Program-made: the position numbers and the translations under genes
Notes under the pieces: generated by a model
What the model saw: only the letters and a program-made list of their open reading frames with translations
Database searches by the model: none
What the model was told of the DNA's origin: nothing
Assembly (NCBI GenBank): GCA_019614645.1
Contig: JABWDB010000012.1
Location: forward strand, 62,001-126,000
Length of the DNA: 64,000 bases
Direction of reading: 5' to 3'
Source: Stratiolaelaps scimitus
Taxonomy: Eukaryota > Arthropoda > Arachnida > Mesostigmata > Laelapidae
Shown: positions 46,090 through 58,550 of the stretch, one piece after another
How the letters are laid out: the number at the start of each line of letters is the position of its first letter
Numbering within the stretch: the stretch's first letter is position 1

Positions 46090-49000
46090 GCTACAATACT
46101 GTTTATTGGATTGGTTGCGGCTCTCTAAAGATACTTTCATGGAGGACACCACCTTAGGTAGCGTTCTTCGATAATTATGTGCATGATTGCATCGGAATTC
46201 ATTGAAGCCGGATCATGGATGAGACAGCCTATCGTAACAGGTCCAACGGTGTCTAATCAAAAGTTGGATCACGTACTAAACGTAAGTTGTACAACGCTAA
46301 CTGAAAACTGAAAAAAATAAACATAATAAAAAAAATATAAATGAGTGTTTACATTTAGGTGCAATGTCGTCAAGATAATATTAAGTTTTATTAAGACTCT
46401 ATTGATACTCAACTTCCTATTTCACAATTAGCCCGAGGGTATCTCTGTTAGGGTCTCTCGTAACACCAAAAGCAAGACTTGTCCACCTTATCGTGTTTAT
46501 GATGACGATGATATCGTTCCTTTATTTGTTTGAACAATATTTGGGGCGGACAGTGGCAATGGCTCGTTTACATCGTCGGTGACTCGATTTAAAATCTGAT
46601 TACTTTTAACAAACGACACTACGCTACGAATCTCTGCCGCCTACAAATTTAGACTGTAGTTTCAAGGATTGTTCTCACTCGTCTTGAACAGATGTTAGTT
46701 TATATTCGTAAAATAGCACAATATCTTAACATCGAATTCTAAAATGTGTGTGTGTGTGTGTATTTGTGTGTAATATGGCCGATAATAATAGCGATGAAAT
46801 CGAGAGGTCTACGCCGCCTGACATCACCTGAAGTTGGGCGTTTTGTTGACATATGATAAGCTGATAGCTAGGATCGAAGGCACTTGATCACCATCACATA
46901 CGCGGCCAGTAGCAGTTGCTTTGCCCAACTGACTATATATATATATATAGACTGACAAGTGACTGATAGCGAGCGGCGCTTAGTTCTTGCGTAGGCTCTT
47001 ACGCTTACACCGTAGTAATAATACTAATCTGGTTCGCTTATCTGAGGAAACACGCACGATCAAGGTGATGCTGGTGAGCGAATCGAATCATTTCGCTGGA
47101 ACTCCTACAACATGGACGCAGCTACCTGTCCGTGCTCTCCCTCTCGTGAAGCTGTACTTGAATAGCCACGATATTCGCTGTCGTTGACGCCGGTGCCATA
47201 GCAAACAACAGTGCGATGAAATGGGAGCTGTTGATGGCCAATGTTGTCATATCCCAGTCATGGTGTTGCACATGCTTACGTTCCACTCGGTCGCTATTGT
47301 GGCATGGCCGTTTTTGATTTTGACAACAGGAAACGATAATAGTACACGTTAGAACGAATGCATGCAGACGCCAACGTTGCTGCGTACGCTGTAATCAAGT
47401 ATAGTGGGGGAATTCGGTTATGTGGCTCTCTCCTCTCTTTTTGATGCCCTACAATTGTGCGGCATTAATTGCATGATTAATTCGTTCGTGTGAAAATCTC
47501 GAGTGAATCTGACATTTCTGCATACGCGAGAGCACCTATCTTCCGTACAAGCCTCAAAGGAATGCATGTGTTTTATTAATTTGTTCACGATGGTCTAACA
47601 AAACTGTTTTAAATGAGAATGTCAAGTATGCGTTCAAAAAGCACCGTCAATGAGTTTTGATAAGGCAAAACGAACCTCAATAAATATTTCCAAAGGAAAG
47701 AGTTGCTACGAAAATCCATCGAACTATTGAGCTATCGTTCTTCAACGAACTATTGAGCAACGTCATTCTTATCGAAACTCCTCGAAGTATGCTTACAAAG
47801 GGAATCTCCTTTTACTGTAGCAGCAAGTTTGGTTTCAGATGAGCAATACAAAGTGGCTTATCTTAAAAACGAATCCGAAGAAAGATCATAACGAAAACTG
47901 TTTCGAATTTGATTTAATGGACTATATCAACTCTGTTCGACTAGCTTCGGTTCGTGATAGTACTCCCTTAAAGTCGCACCACAATCAGTTCGAAAGAGAC
48001 AAGTATTAGCTTCATAGGCGCTGTGTGTTCTAGCTGTGTACCGTTTGATTTATTGTCTTTGAGTGTGATTCAAGAGAACGAAGTCCACGACTAACTATTT
48101 GAAAACTAGTTCTGTTTGCAGAAATGAACCACATAGTAAACACCACAGATCAACTGATGCATACCTAAATATCTGCTTTAGGATTCCATTTGATCAACAG
48201 TAGTCAAATACGTCATCTTGCAAATCTCGTTTTGCCCACGAGCGATATTTGACCTTTTATCATTCAGCGTAGCAAGCAGCCGAACCGGCAAAACCCGACA
48301 ACGAAAACACGAAAAACCAACAACAACAACGACAGGAAGAATCGACAATAACAACCCACGAGAGAAAAGGCGTAGGCCATCCGCGAATGTTCTTCTTCCT
48401 ACATAGCTGTTTACGCAACAACAATAAGAACGCTTCAAAATAAATTTCGCCAAAGTGTACGCCATCGATAAAACTACAGGTGGGGAAAGCTGTGCCTAGG
48501 AAATGATGAACTGTGTAAAAGAACTACTATACCTACATACAATACAAATATGTATATATAAGTGTATACGTATGTATGTATGTGTTCATACAGACGATCG
48601 ACAGGGCCAACTGCGGCTGCGGTGTCGGCTTTAAACCCGGCTGGTTGCCACCCCGCAATATCGTTCGCATCTAGTTGCCACGGGAGCGCACTTCGTCATT
48701 TCTGTAGGGGCAACGCCTTCACTTTGGCGACATTGGCTTCGACTTTGTCGCGTCGTTCCTACGGGTGCTCGTTCATTCACACACAGTTAGACATTGATAG
48801 ATAGATAGATAGAGGCAGAGAAACGCCCAATACGCTGTCGTGGTTTGAGTTAAATCGGTCGAAGCTCGAACTGCTCAATCCAGTACGTCCGCTGACAATA
48901 AGGAAGAGCTGAAGGGATGTTTGTTCGGCAACAATGCTGGAGCATTTTGACTATTCACTGGTGGGCTTTGATTTTCGTGGTATCTGATTTTATTACTCGC

Positions 49001-51430
49001 AGGGACTTTTTTGGTGTTGGCGATTCGTTGAACTGAACCGAAGTCGCGAAGTCGACGACCTTCGTCTCTTGTCGACTAGCGGATGTCGGGCCAGAGGCTC
49101 TCTAGTGTCACAGCTGGGAGATGGATCATCGGAGTTGTAATAGAATACAGATGTTAAGGAATGTAGCTATACGCTAAATACAAGCAATACGGATTAGGAT
49201 TAGTTGCTGGTGACGCCCTCGATGATGACACTTTAGGTGATAACCGTGCTTCAACTGTGAAAATTCCAATAAGAAAAGTGGAATTCTCCACATTTTGCTA
49301 GCGTTTGACGACATGAGATTACACAGAGCATTCATTATGATTACGCAGCCAGGATTATTTATGCACCCCCGCAGACTGTTGTTAATTTGCTCGTTTTAAC
49401 TCAGGTAGTCCTTCACGGTCAGCGTTAACAAATGACCAATGTTGATAAGCAAATCGAGCACAAGGGGCATAAATTATAAATATTGGAATTATCCTGCTCT
49501 AATGACATACATCACATTATTACAAATATCACCACGGCAAATTTTGAAATGCGCAACTGCCTTCTTGGCATGCCATCTCGAGAAATCGCACACCTGCAGA
49601 AATGCTTCCGTTTTCACTTAAACCAGAATCCTCAAAGTACAGATTATATATTGTTCCCTTCATCAGAAATTGGCGATTTCCATATGCTTGCATATGTATG
49701 TTCTAAACCTGTTCTATCGCGAGAACAAGTGAATAGTACTTGTAGAACGATGCAATCTCAGTTTGCAGACGATCCTTGCCACTGACAGCCAATGTAGAAT
49801 GGCATCGAGAGCAGCTACACCAAACAAACAGGCAAGAAGAAAACAGAAGCGAGTCATTCGTTCCTCTTCGCTGTAAATGACAATGCTACCTGGGGGAGGT
49901 GGCGATGACAAGTATCAAGTCGGCAACACTCTCGCTTGTCTGCATAATATATATTTTTGCATTTTCTTCAGTAACTGGTGAAGTGAGACTAATACGAGTG
50001 AATGTTTACCAAGGAAATATACTTTCCGTACGAACAATAGAAGAAGTTCAGTCTCGCCTATGTTATATATAACATCCTATAGGATCAAACAAAAAATTCT
50101 GGCTTTTGAAACATGCCGCCGTGGGGCGACAGATGCTGGTCGACAGAACCATATCACGCAGAAGTACCCTTGAGAGGAATCTTATTGGCACAATTGCAGA
50201 AAAGCCAAACTTAACACCTTAACTAAAATACGACGGCACTTCAATTTGGCACGCCAAATAAGTCTACTAATGCGATCCAAAAATATGTGATTTTTTTATC
50301 TACGAATTGCGGTAATAGCAATAGTGATTAGTAAAATATTAATCAATGCATTACAAATCAAACGTTTGTTTGATAAAGAAACGTCGATTTAGAAACAAGG
50401 GGCTTTATTTTATTTCCATACGTTACTTCCCCTGACGCTTGGAACCACATATTCAGTATGCCGTCAGATTTCTCAAGGGTAAATAAGGGACACTATTATA
50501 ATCTCAGTATTTATTATTATGTTATGATTATTATTACTGTTATAGTTATTATCAGTACAGCGTCGGTTCAACTTTTAATATATATATTTCAAATCAGTGA
50601 AACTAAAACGCAAGGCTGGCTCTGAGATTCCGTTGCAAAAACGAGATTCCGATTGAGGCCAGGTTGATTTTCACAAGAGGCGTGGGAGATGTACAGAGGA
50701 GTTCACATGAAGAATCATACTCAAATGGGCCAAAAAATAAGCATATTTAGAAGTTGGACAATGGAAGCATTCGCCTCCATGAATTACGCTGAAAGGTTGA
50801 TCTATGCGTTTGAAAGCGATAGCTCGAAAATTCTGACCGAACAAGTGCAAGGTTGTTGTTGTTCAACAGTTACACTACATCAGTTTTTGTTCATTGGTGC
50901 AGCCTAGAAATTGGAGGTCCAGGATTTGGTTCAGTTCCGTTTTTTCCCCTCACAGCGAATCATATGCTGGATTCTATAACTGCACAGTTTCTGGTACATG
51001 CAAGAGCACACTGTTGAAGGCAGTATGCTATCATTTATCTCCTGACCATATGTCCGCTGAATGTAATTATCGTTTACAAAAATAGATATGATATACTTGT
51101 CGATTCATTGTTCTGAAATTATTTGGAGATACAAATGAAACACATTTCGCTAGAGGCTCACCGCAAACTGTAAGTCTGCTCCATAGCTATACTTGGCCTG
51201 TGGCTATATTTAGCACTAAATGTGGCCCCAGAAAACACGGAAGTGTGCTTCACGCACATACTGCCAGAAACCCCATGCCAAATGTGTGCTTCCATAAAAA
51301 TCTATATAGATTATATCTTGCAGTATAATTTGTATGCCTATATACAATTTCTCGCTAAATTTATACGGCTCAATGCAGTTGAGGCCAGAATAAAATAACA
51401 TATAGATATTTGCTATAATCTTCCTTCACT
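46090..51430. other. no recognisable gene
   Basis: The region is AT-rich with a GC-richer island at 48200-49150. Simple repeats include (TA)n at 46934-46949, (TG)8 at 46745-46760 and (GATA)n at 48796-48813. A repeated GAACTATTGAGC lies near 47.72-47.76 kb. ORFs of 60-100 codons show no domain. Confidence 0.5.
48796..48813. repeat. (GATA)n microsatellite
   Basis: This is a run of four GATA units. Confidence 0.9.
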
Positions 51431-51441
51431 TTCATCGTCCG

Positions 51442-52130
51442 TTATCGTTTACAGTTTGAATGAGTGCACATGTTGGCTCTCAGATGTAGGTCAATCAGGT
51501 CATCAATTTGTGTCATCAAAGTGTCAGCCACAGTGCAATCCCAAACCAGGATTTTACCTCTAGAAAAGGAGATTAACGACATACCGTCAGGACGCTGCCC
51601 ATCGGAGCGATAAATACTTGCTGGTTCACTAATGAAAAGAATAGACGGGGAACGAGGAGCTCTGGCCAAAGTCTGGTTTAATAGGGAATGTTTCGCTCCA
51701 CGAGCCGCACTTTTTATAAAAGAGAGTCCATGACGACCAAGAGAATCAATCGGTTCGCCACAACAACAGGAATGTGTGCAAACTAGACAATTTCGCAAGC
51801 GCAAACCTACTGCAGAACGGGTACATTGATCATTAAGTAACGTTCCCATATGAGAGGAGGGAACAGCATTAAGCCGAGCTCCCGACCAAGGCTTAGTAAG
51901 GGCCTTTAATATGGCTCGTTCTGCATCATTCGAAGCCTCATCAAGGAGAGACTCTTGACTCAATTCATAGTAACTTTGCATCCATTTGCGTTCATTCCCC
52001 AGAAACGCACGGACACCACCAGAGTCATTCCAATCTCCATGAAAGTGGGCCGATCCAGTGCAGGGTTGACATGGATGACAAAACGAGATCTCGTCGAATC
52101 TATAGATCTCACAACAGATTTTCCTTGAAG
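51442..52130 (-). pseudogene. divergent RLE-type retrotransposon fragment, copy E
   Basis: The minus-strand frame stays open from about 52130 to 51442. The ATG at 51981 starts a 179-codon ORF. Using that numbering, WSGARLNAVPSSHMGT (32-47) aligns with the GARLHALPSSSLGT of copy B. HSCCCGEP...RHGLSF (71-88) is the knuckle with the final Cys replaced by Phe88. GQRPDGMSLI (129-138) and VWDCTVADT (146-154) keep P131, D132 and D148 of the nuclease. It then diverges and lacks the K..KY..L part, so the 3' end is truncated. It is clearly related to copies A-D but from a different lineage. The upstream part contains the 83-bp block shared with 33.6 kb. Confidence 0.75.
52003..52085. repeat. 83-bp block repeated at 33644-33726
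   Basis: This is the second copy of the block, with four mismatches and no gaps. Here it lies in frame with the RLE fragment on the minus strand. Confidence 0.85.
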
Positions 52131-52188
52131 ACTAAGAAATCGCCTTGTGTGACATCAAAAGCAAGAAGTCTTCAAGTACAACAAACTA

Positions 52189-52277
52189 TTGCGGCGGTTT
52201 TCCAGGGGGCTCCCTCCCACTTGGGAGGCGTGGGGAAATCGGGGTAGGTATTTCCGTTTTCCTCATAATAAAAAAAA
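52189..52277 (+). mobile_element. short poly(A)-tailed (SINE-like) insertion with 15-bp target-site duplication
   Basis: The 89-bp insert is flanked by perfect AAGTACAACAAACTA copies (52174-52188, 52278-52292). It has a GC-rich 5' part with a small hairpin (CCTCCC/GGGAGG), the core GGGGTAGGTATTTCCG (52241-52256), TTTTCCTCATAATA and an A9-11 tail. It is 21 bp longer than the copy at 11.43 kb, and the two share only the core and tail. Two insertions with perfect duplications imply recent mobilisation in trans by a LINE. Confidence 0.85.
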
Positions 52278-52686
52278 AAGTACAACAAACTAGTCTATCA
52301 TCTGTAATGGACGTTTTCAAGATTATGAACACCGACATTGCTACAACCCTACGCTCACTCTGTGATATATTGGCTCCGTTGTTACCACTCGTTCATATGT
52401 TTGCCGATTTCAAACTTCCAGCTTTAAATTAACAGTTCTCCAAATCATAACTCAATTACAGGACCATCGATCTAATTACGAGTACCTTGTCCATATCGTG
52501 GCTTATTGTTCATGCGTAGAGGACTTCCAGTTCACATCGCAGTACGTCACCCCGAATTACGGAATATTTTACTTCATACGGAAGTTACTGAAAATCCTGC
52601 CCAATATATATGAAATTAGCGCGTGTTAAGAATCGTACCCAAGTCTTTGGGTATAGTAGTTGCTGAAGCATTAACGGATACACTAG

Positions 52687-53705
52687 TCACAGTAAAAATC
52701 GAGAAATTAAAGTTTGATCTTCTAGCTTTTGCTCATGAAGTACCATTGGGACTGGAGTCACTTCTTTGTCAACGGTAATACCTCGAAGTACAGCTGCATA
52801 GGACTGCATATCAGCTGGCTGGGAAGCCAGATCAGAATTATTTTCCGGGTAACATCTCATAGGCGTTTTGTTTGAAGAAATCGATGCCATGGGCGACGAG
52901 ACTTTAATCTGTTCCAAAACTCTGGTTTCCTTGAGAATTCTATTATGCTCACGCAGATAGATACATTTTGGGCATTCTGAAGCTCCCGCGCGCTGAGGAC
53001 CCTTGCAATTAAGGCAACGAGACAATTTTTTTCAGAAATAGCTATGTGTCCAGGTTAGCTACAGTTACTACTTGGTTTGGGCAGAATACAACTTTCAGCA
53101 ATGTGGCCCATCCGAGGACAAGTAAATCAAACAGGCGGGCGATCAGCTTCAAAAATAAAAGGGTGAAACTTGAATCTTTGAAGCTTTCTGGGCCAGTCCT
53201 AGAGAGGGTGCCCAAATGGTAACAACATTTGCATCACCTGCTGGGGTACAGCCTGGAAATGATCCTCCTTCAATAGATCAAGCAGACTACCCATTCCAAA
53301 CTAGGAGCTCACGGATTCATTATCTCTTGGTTTTCTGAGTAAAATCACTTTGAACAAACCCTGACAGCAGAATTAGATGTTATTTTTAAGGTTCTCGAGT
53401 GATCGGGCTTCGCGACCTGCTTTGCGTTTCTCAATTTTGCTCAGAATTGTTTGGCACCCATTACCTTTTTCAACAACATCTACAACTTTATCTTCATCAC
53501 TACGCGACGAGTTTGGCTTTATCCTTTTTGTAGACTTATTCGATTCGTGCGAAGCAGAGCCTTGTTAATGTTAACTCTTTCTGGACGAGAGGAGGGCGCG
53601 CCTAACTGTACCGACTCACTATTAGGCGGTTCTGAACAACTAATATTCATTTGCCGTGGGATATCCACAAATGCAGGTGCGCTCACTGGTTTACCTGGTC
53701 CTGAT
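52687..53705 (-). pseudogene. gag-like ORF1 of a non-LTR retrotransposon
   Basis: The minus-strand N-terminal half is charged (RSDEDKVVDVVEKGNG, KIEKRKAGREARS). It then shows two zinc knuckles: VxFTCPRMGHIAESC (about 53130-53085), where the first Cys position is now a stop, and RCLNCKGPQRAGASECPKC (about 53020-52965), with C-x2-C...C spacing and the usual His replaced. SYAAVLRG (about 52800) is a common ORF1 motif just downstream. Stops and frame changes between blocks show it is decayed. ORF1 proteins of CR1/Jockey-type elements bind the element RNA. No RT of this element follows within the window. Confidence 0.7.
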
Positions 53706-53709
53706 TAAA

Positions 53710-54365
53710 TGGCGAAACAAATCGCTGGATTACGTCACGTAGGGATGCACAGCGTAGCAGAAGCTCTCTCTTATTTTTATTATTAAGCATTTTTATTCTT
53801 ATTACCATTTGTACCCTTCATAAATGCAACTGTGTGTATGCATTACATATATGTAGTAAATCATCGTTAATTGATATCGGTTCTTTCAGACTGATGCGAG
53901 TCCCGTGCTCGTCTATTTGAATAATGTCTCCTGAGATTTTTAGGACCGGGGTAGCGAGAGAACCCAGTGAAACCGCGCAGGAGTAGCTATGGACAAGTGT
54001 ACCCGTAGTCCGTCTAAGTCGAATCGTCATGGGCACATATGAATCGATGCAGACACCCTGATTAATTTATGAACTTAGTTAATATTTATTATAGTATCGT
54101 CTCATCATGTGTGATATACTAAAGAAAGAGCTGTTTAGAAAATAGTGAACTGTATCACTTTGCGACAGAACGCTCCCACCCATTGAATTAATAACAAATA
54201 CCTGACTTCTATGTATATATAAATATATGGGAAACAGTAGATTACTTAACAAAAAAGACTTCGCTTAATGATACAGTGTGAATAGTCTTGTAAAAAGAAA
54301 TGAGTAATGATATTTAATGATGGTGTAAATTGACTCGTACATTGCCAGACCTCTCGTATTATTTT
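53710..54365. other. no recognisable gene
   Basis: This is AT-rich DNA with no supported ORF. Confidence 0.5.
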
Positions 54366-54370
54366 TACGA

Positions 54371-54435
54371 GAACTTAACCGTTGTAAAAAAACTGCAGTT
54401 CCGTTAATAAACCAAACATTTGTATTGTATTTGCT
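54371..54435 (+). repeat. LINE 3' tail copy
   Basis: It reads GAACTTAACCGTTGTAAA, then CTGCAGTTCCGTTAATAAACC (AATAAA at 54406-54411) and CATTTGTATTGTATT. The tail units match the (TTGTA)n of the 3.68 kb copy. No ORF2 piece is recognisable upstream. Confidence 0.7.
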
Positions 54436-55468
54436 ATTATATCATGAAATTACACTTTCTGATGCAATTCAAGGTTTTATATTTATAACCACTATAATAT
54501 ATCGTACCCACTTAACTGGTCAATGTTGAAACAGTTTCCGGATCAATAATTGTAGACAATAGCGTATCATTTGACGGAGTGACACGATACATATTAAATA
54601 GACGTTCGTTGCATTGGTCTACAGTCAAGCAAGCGCAGGAGTAATATAAAAAATATTCGTAGAATTGCAGCAATCATACAAATGGTGGATGCTCTTTATT
54701 CTAGAAATCTCGTCGATGTTGGAATCTGTTTTTGTAGTTGGTGAAACGAAACACCGAAGGCTGTCTGACACTATAATAACTTGCAAGATTGTGTTTTCAA
54801 ATGTCAGACATGTCACTTGGTTTTGCCAACCAAACATGATTTCCGTACAGAACCATTAAAAGAGCATTAAAAGAAGGACCCATTGGTTTGAAATTTCCAT
54901 TTGCTCGAAATCGATGTTTTCGATCGACTTATGGCTATTGGTTGGAAAACTTCCAGGTTTCTTTTTAATGTAGTCATTATTTATGTGGCCACCTTACACA
55001 AGTAAGGTGGTACACATAGTGAAATACAAATACGTGACGTGCTCAGTGGTGGCAGCTTGGCTTGGGATCAAAAACGTTACCATTGAATAGAATTTGTCTC
55101 GAACTTCTGTGAACAAAGTTGGCGTCACAATATATAACAATTATCAAGGTTCATAGGATGGATCCAATAGACAATATAGTTTAAGACCGAATGGAGAACA
55201 GAACGAGGTTCTTATTTGGGAGTGGGATTCCGTAGTACGTCTGCTCTCAAATAATGGCTAGAAATAGTGATGTCTCTGTAGGGATTGAAAAGACACAAAC
55301 GGTTGCTTTGGACAGGATCCAAACGAAACACGATCAGCGTATTTTATTATTCTCGCTGTTTGACTCATCCAGCGTAAATATGCGCCCGTTTACACGGCTA
55401 TAGAAACGCCAATACATCCTGGTGCATAATCTGATATGGAAATATCCTACCAATGAAAGTTTTGCTAA

Positions 55469-55765
55469 GTGCTCGATACACAGAAACAGACAAAGGGAGG
55501 AAATACTAAACGAGGATTCTGCAACATTCGATTATGCAACAATGAGATTCGAAACGATGAAATTATCTACCAACCTGCCACATATCCTGATGCCTCCGAC
55601 AGGAACATCTATCAACCGAGGGGTCTCATGCCATCACAGTTCATAGCATCAAGAGGTGGAGGTGACAGCTATTCACCCGCAACATCGGACACTCATACGA
55701 AATCTTCCGATTCTCTGATCAAAGTGCAATACTGTAAACACACACGATTCCATTCGCAACAATAA
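55469..55765 (+). CDS. possible protein-coding exon, unidentified
   Basis: The last two thirds of this 98-codon ORF read as polar, low-hydrophobicity protein with mixed codon use: IYQPATYPDASDRNIYQPRG, then ASRGGGDSYSPATSDTHTKS. This differs from the aromatic-rich ORFs typical of the AT-rich background and resembles a disordered cytoplasmic tail. I see no strong acceptor upstream and no donor downstream. The ORF ends at TAA (55763-55765), with AATAAA 3 bp later only by overlap. I have no family match. Confidence 0.22.
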   Translation: MLDTQKQTKGGNTKRGFCNIRLCNNEIRNDEIIYQPATYPDASDRNIYQPRGLMPSQFIASRGGGDSYSPATSDTHTKSSDSLIKVQYCKHTRFHSQQ

Positions 55766-56665
55766 AATACTGTCCTCTATCGACTCGTCTACATAACGAA
55801 ATCATGTGTGCTTGAGCAACGTCGTTCTATCAGTACACCACATATTTATCATTACTTTTAATTTCTGTTGTCGGTCTGTTAGAAGTTAAAAGTAAACGAT
55901 AACTATAACATCGCGCGATGACCCGATTAACTTGATGAACATTTCCCTCCAAAATTGATTATCAAATGTGATATAGGAGGATGGATTTTTTTCCTGAACA
56001 AAGTTTAAAGTTCATTTCCATCATAAGACGCTTCCTTCTACTTCACTTTAATTTCTCCCTTCGCTTTTATGACCGGTGATGTTACTAATACATTCTTTCT
56101 TTGACATTATGTTAACATTCTACTGCTGCAATGCTTATGTACACTGAAGTGTAGTATCAATGATAGGACATCCTTTATGAATCTCCAATAATTATGACAT
56201 GTGCATTCATCTCCATCATCTATTGGCATGGTATAACGTACAACACTTACGTAATATGCCATTGACGAGCTGTCAGCTGTCATTATTTTTCTGTGGTACT
56301 ATGATGGGCAAGATTGCTCGGGAGATACGGACGTGGGCTTCATCTATTCTATAATAAAATAGATCTTCCTGCTACAGAAGAGAAAGATCATTTCCACGTA
56401 GGGCTCCCATAAGTTCATTTTCACAGATTTGCCAGTTAGCCAGCGGTGGCACAGCCAGGACAACAATACAACACGTGCCAAATTTTGACTCGGCTAGAAC
56501 ACAGATCATTGCCTCGAACCGATAGCGGCCTTGTACGACTTCGATGGCAAAATACGTTTAGAAAATTACACTATACATGTCTTGCTTTTGCACTTGTTAT
56601 TGCTATTGATCAACAGGGAAGCGACTCCGTAACGTTCGAAGATTCATCTTCCCTCTTCCCGAAAG

Positions 56666-56727
56666 TTTCAGTTCTTTTAATAGACCAATAAACCTTTACC
56701 ACAAAACCTTTACGTTACCTTACCTCC
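56666..56727 (+). repeat. possible LINE 3' tail copy with (TTTACC)-type end
   Basis: CAGTTCTTTTAATAGACC then AATAAACC (AATAAA at 56687-56692), followed by CTTTACC units. It is weaker than the other copies because the AAGCATTG block is absent, but the tail units match those of the 63.75 kb copy. Confidence 0.4.
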
Positions 56728-57844
56728 GAAAGTGGTTATCGCTATGTTTCATAATATAACACGTGCGTGCTTTTGCACTTTACGATGCCGACGTTTGATG
56801 ATATGGCTTGGGAACGGGGCGCGGAGTCATTGGATCTGACATATCGAATCTGCAACTCGAAGTAAGTGGATTGTCCATTGCAAACGAACAGCTGGTTGCC
56901 ATCTTCTCTCGCTGCTGTGACAGATAACTTTACTCGGATAATAATATAGGTAAAAGTCATACTCCGCTAAAATAATTTCATTACTAAGTTTCGTAAGAGT
57001 AAAACAAGGGAACTGAAGAGCTAGTAGACACTTTAGTAAGCGTAGATTCACGATGGTGGTCAAATACTCGGTTAATTCATCAATATATAGTATATAGCAT
57101 ACGATTGTTGCCTACACCCATCCCCTGACTCCGCCGTAAGCAATAACTGCCAAAGAGCGGTCTGATTGTTCGTGGGTGGTCGAGTTTGCTATAGAAGCAA
57201 CAAGTATACTTTCACGAGCCTCGACAATTTGTTATTCAATATACAGGCAGTCAGTGCATGCTAAAGTGTGCATAGACACACGCACGTACACACCCATCTA
57301 CCCACACGTTTCTCAATTCCTCGCCAACTGGTCTGGTAGCGGTCCGCCCCAGTGTCATGGCATGCCAGTGGTTCAGCGAGCGGGGGCATCATTGAACAAA
57401 ACCAAAAATAGAAGATGAATACATACGCAGCGCATGCCAATAGGGCTGAGATTGCACGCAGCTTGACTGCAGAAGATGAAGATGTCGGCGAAACGAAAGT
57501 GACATTTCCAAAATGGCCTCGGGGTGCTGTTGCTGCCCCTCTCTACCAGTAACACCACTGGTATTACTGGCACCGTCGCAAGCGGCAACAAGAGCGCCAC
57601 CTCAGATTTCTCTCGAGCCAGTCGTCTGATGAATAACATTAATAGAAATAAGAGGAGTAGCGAACGAAACAACTGATTGGCGTTATTCGCACCCTGTCAA
57701 AAATCGGCGGCACAGGACTGTGGCAGAGATGCATTCTTACTAATATTATATTGTATTAATACAATAATAGAAGGACGGAGCGGACAATGTTGAAGTCAAT
57801 TCAAGAACGGAATGAGTTTAGCGGCAGGGATTATGCAGACATTT

Positions 57845-57889
57845 ATAATAATAATTATTATTATCATTATTATCATCATCATCATCATC
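57845..57889. repeat. (ATT)n/(ATC)n compound microsatellite
   Basis: This is a compound triplet repeat about 45 bp long. Confidence 0.9.
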
Positions 57890-58129
57890 TTTGTCAATGT
57901 TATATGTGCTTTTCTTGAGCAAACAGTGCTGTGATTTATTGCCGTTGAACGAATTGAACATGTCAATTCAGATAATACACTTGTCGAATTTGAGGAGATC
58001 AATTTCCGTCCGTATTTTCAGGAATACAATTTGACCACAAGCATCAATTATGTTCAACAACATTGTCTCTGGCTATGCCATCAAGCCACGACTAGTGTTG
58101 CTATGAACTTTCTTACTTTTCGCGACTGA

Positions 58130-58550
58130 AGGCTTCCTATCCCGACTAGGTTTCGGGAGGAGAAGTCTAGATCTCCCTGAAGCCAGGGCAGGCTGTGAAC
58201 CCGTAACCAGTCCGTATGGATCGGGTTAGCCTCGGAACAGGTGTCTCATAGAAGAGAGCTAATCAATTCTAGCCACCAGAAGCTCGTCATCGTTGAACGG
58301 TGGTCGGTTCTGGACATAATTACTTTTGACACTCGTAAGAGCACAGCAAAGCATGAGCTCTGACGCATTCGGAAACTCGGTTGGGTTAACCCTTTCGATA
58401 TAAAAGGAAAAGCTTTCCATCGGCATAGGACGCCCTTTGATAACATAGGCATCAAACAAGGGACTGATCTGATTCCCTTTACGAGAAGCCAGACACACCA
58501 TGGCACTTGGGAAAGCCCTTCTTTGGATAGGTTTAGACTATCTTCTAGTT
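58130..58550 (-). pseudogene. unidentified ORF with structured 3' flank; possible retrotransposon remnant
   Basis: The minus-strand frame from about 58535 reads PIQRRAFPSAMVCLASRKGN, then FDAYVIKGRPMPME and PFNDDELLVARID, and stops at 58259. It looks like protein sequence rather than chance. GC-rich DNA follows (58130-58250), with GAGGCTAACCCGATCC and a CCCGA/TCGGG stem, the kind of 3' flank often seen after LINE ORFs. I do not recognise the protein, and ORF1 of a LINE is only a guess. Confidence 0.3.

Larger units (their letters stand above)
54440..58125. other. no firmly recognisable gene
   Basis: Apart from one possible exon (55469-55765) and one possible tail (56666-56727), this is AT-rich DNA. 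A GC-richer patch at 57300-57680 and an ATT/ATC repeat at 57845-57889 are also present. Confidence 0.45.
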
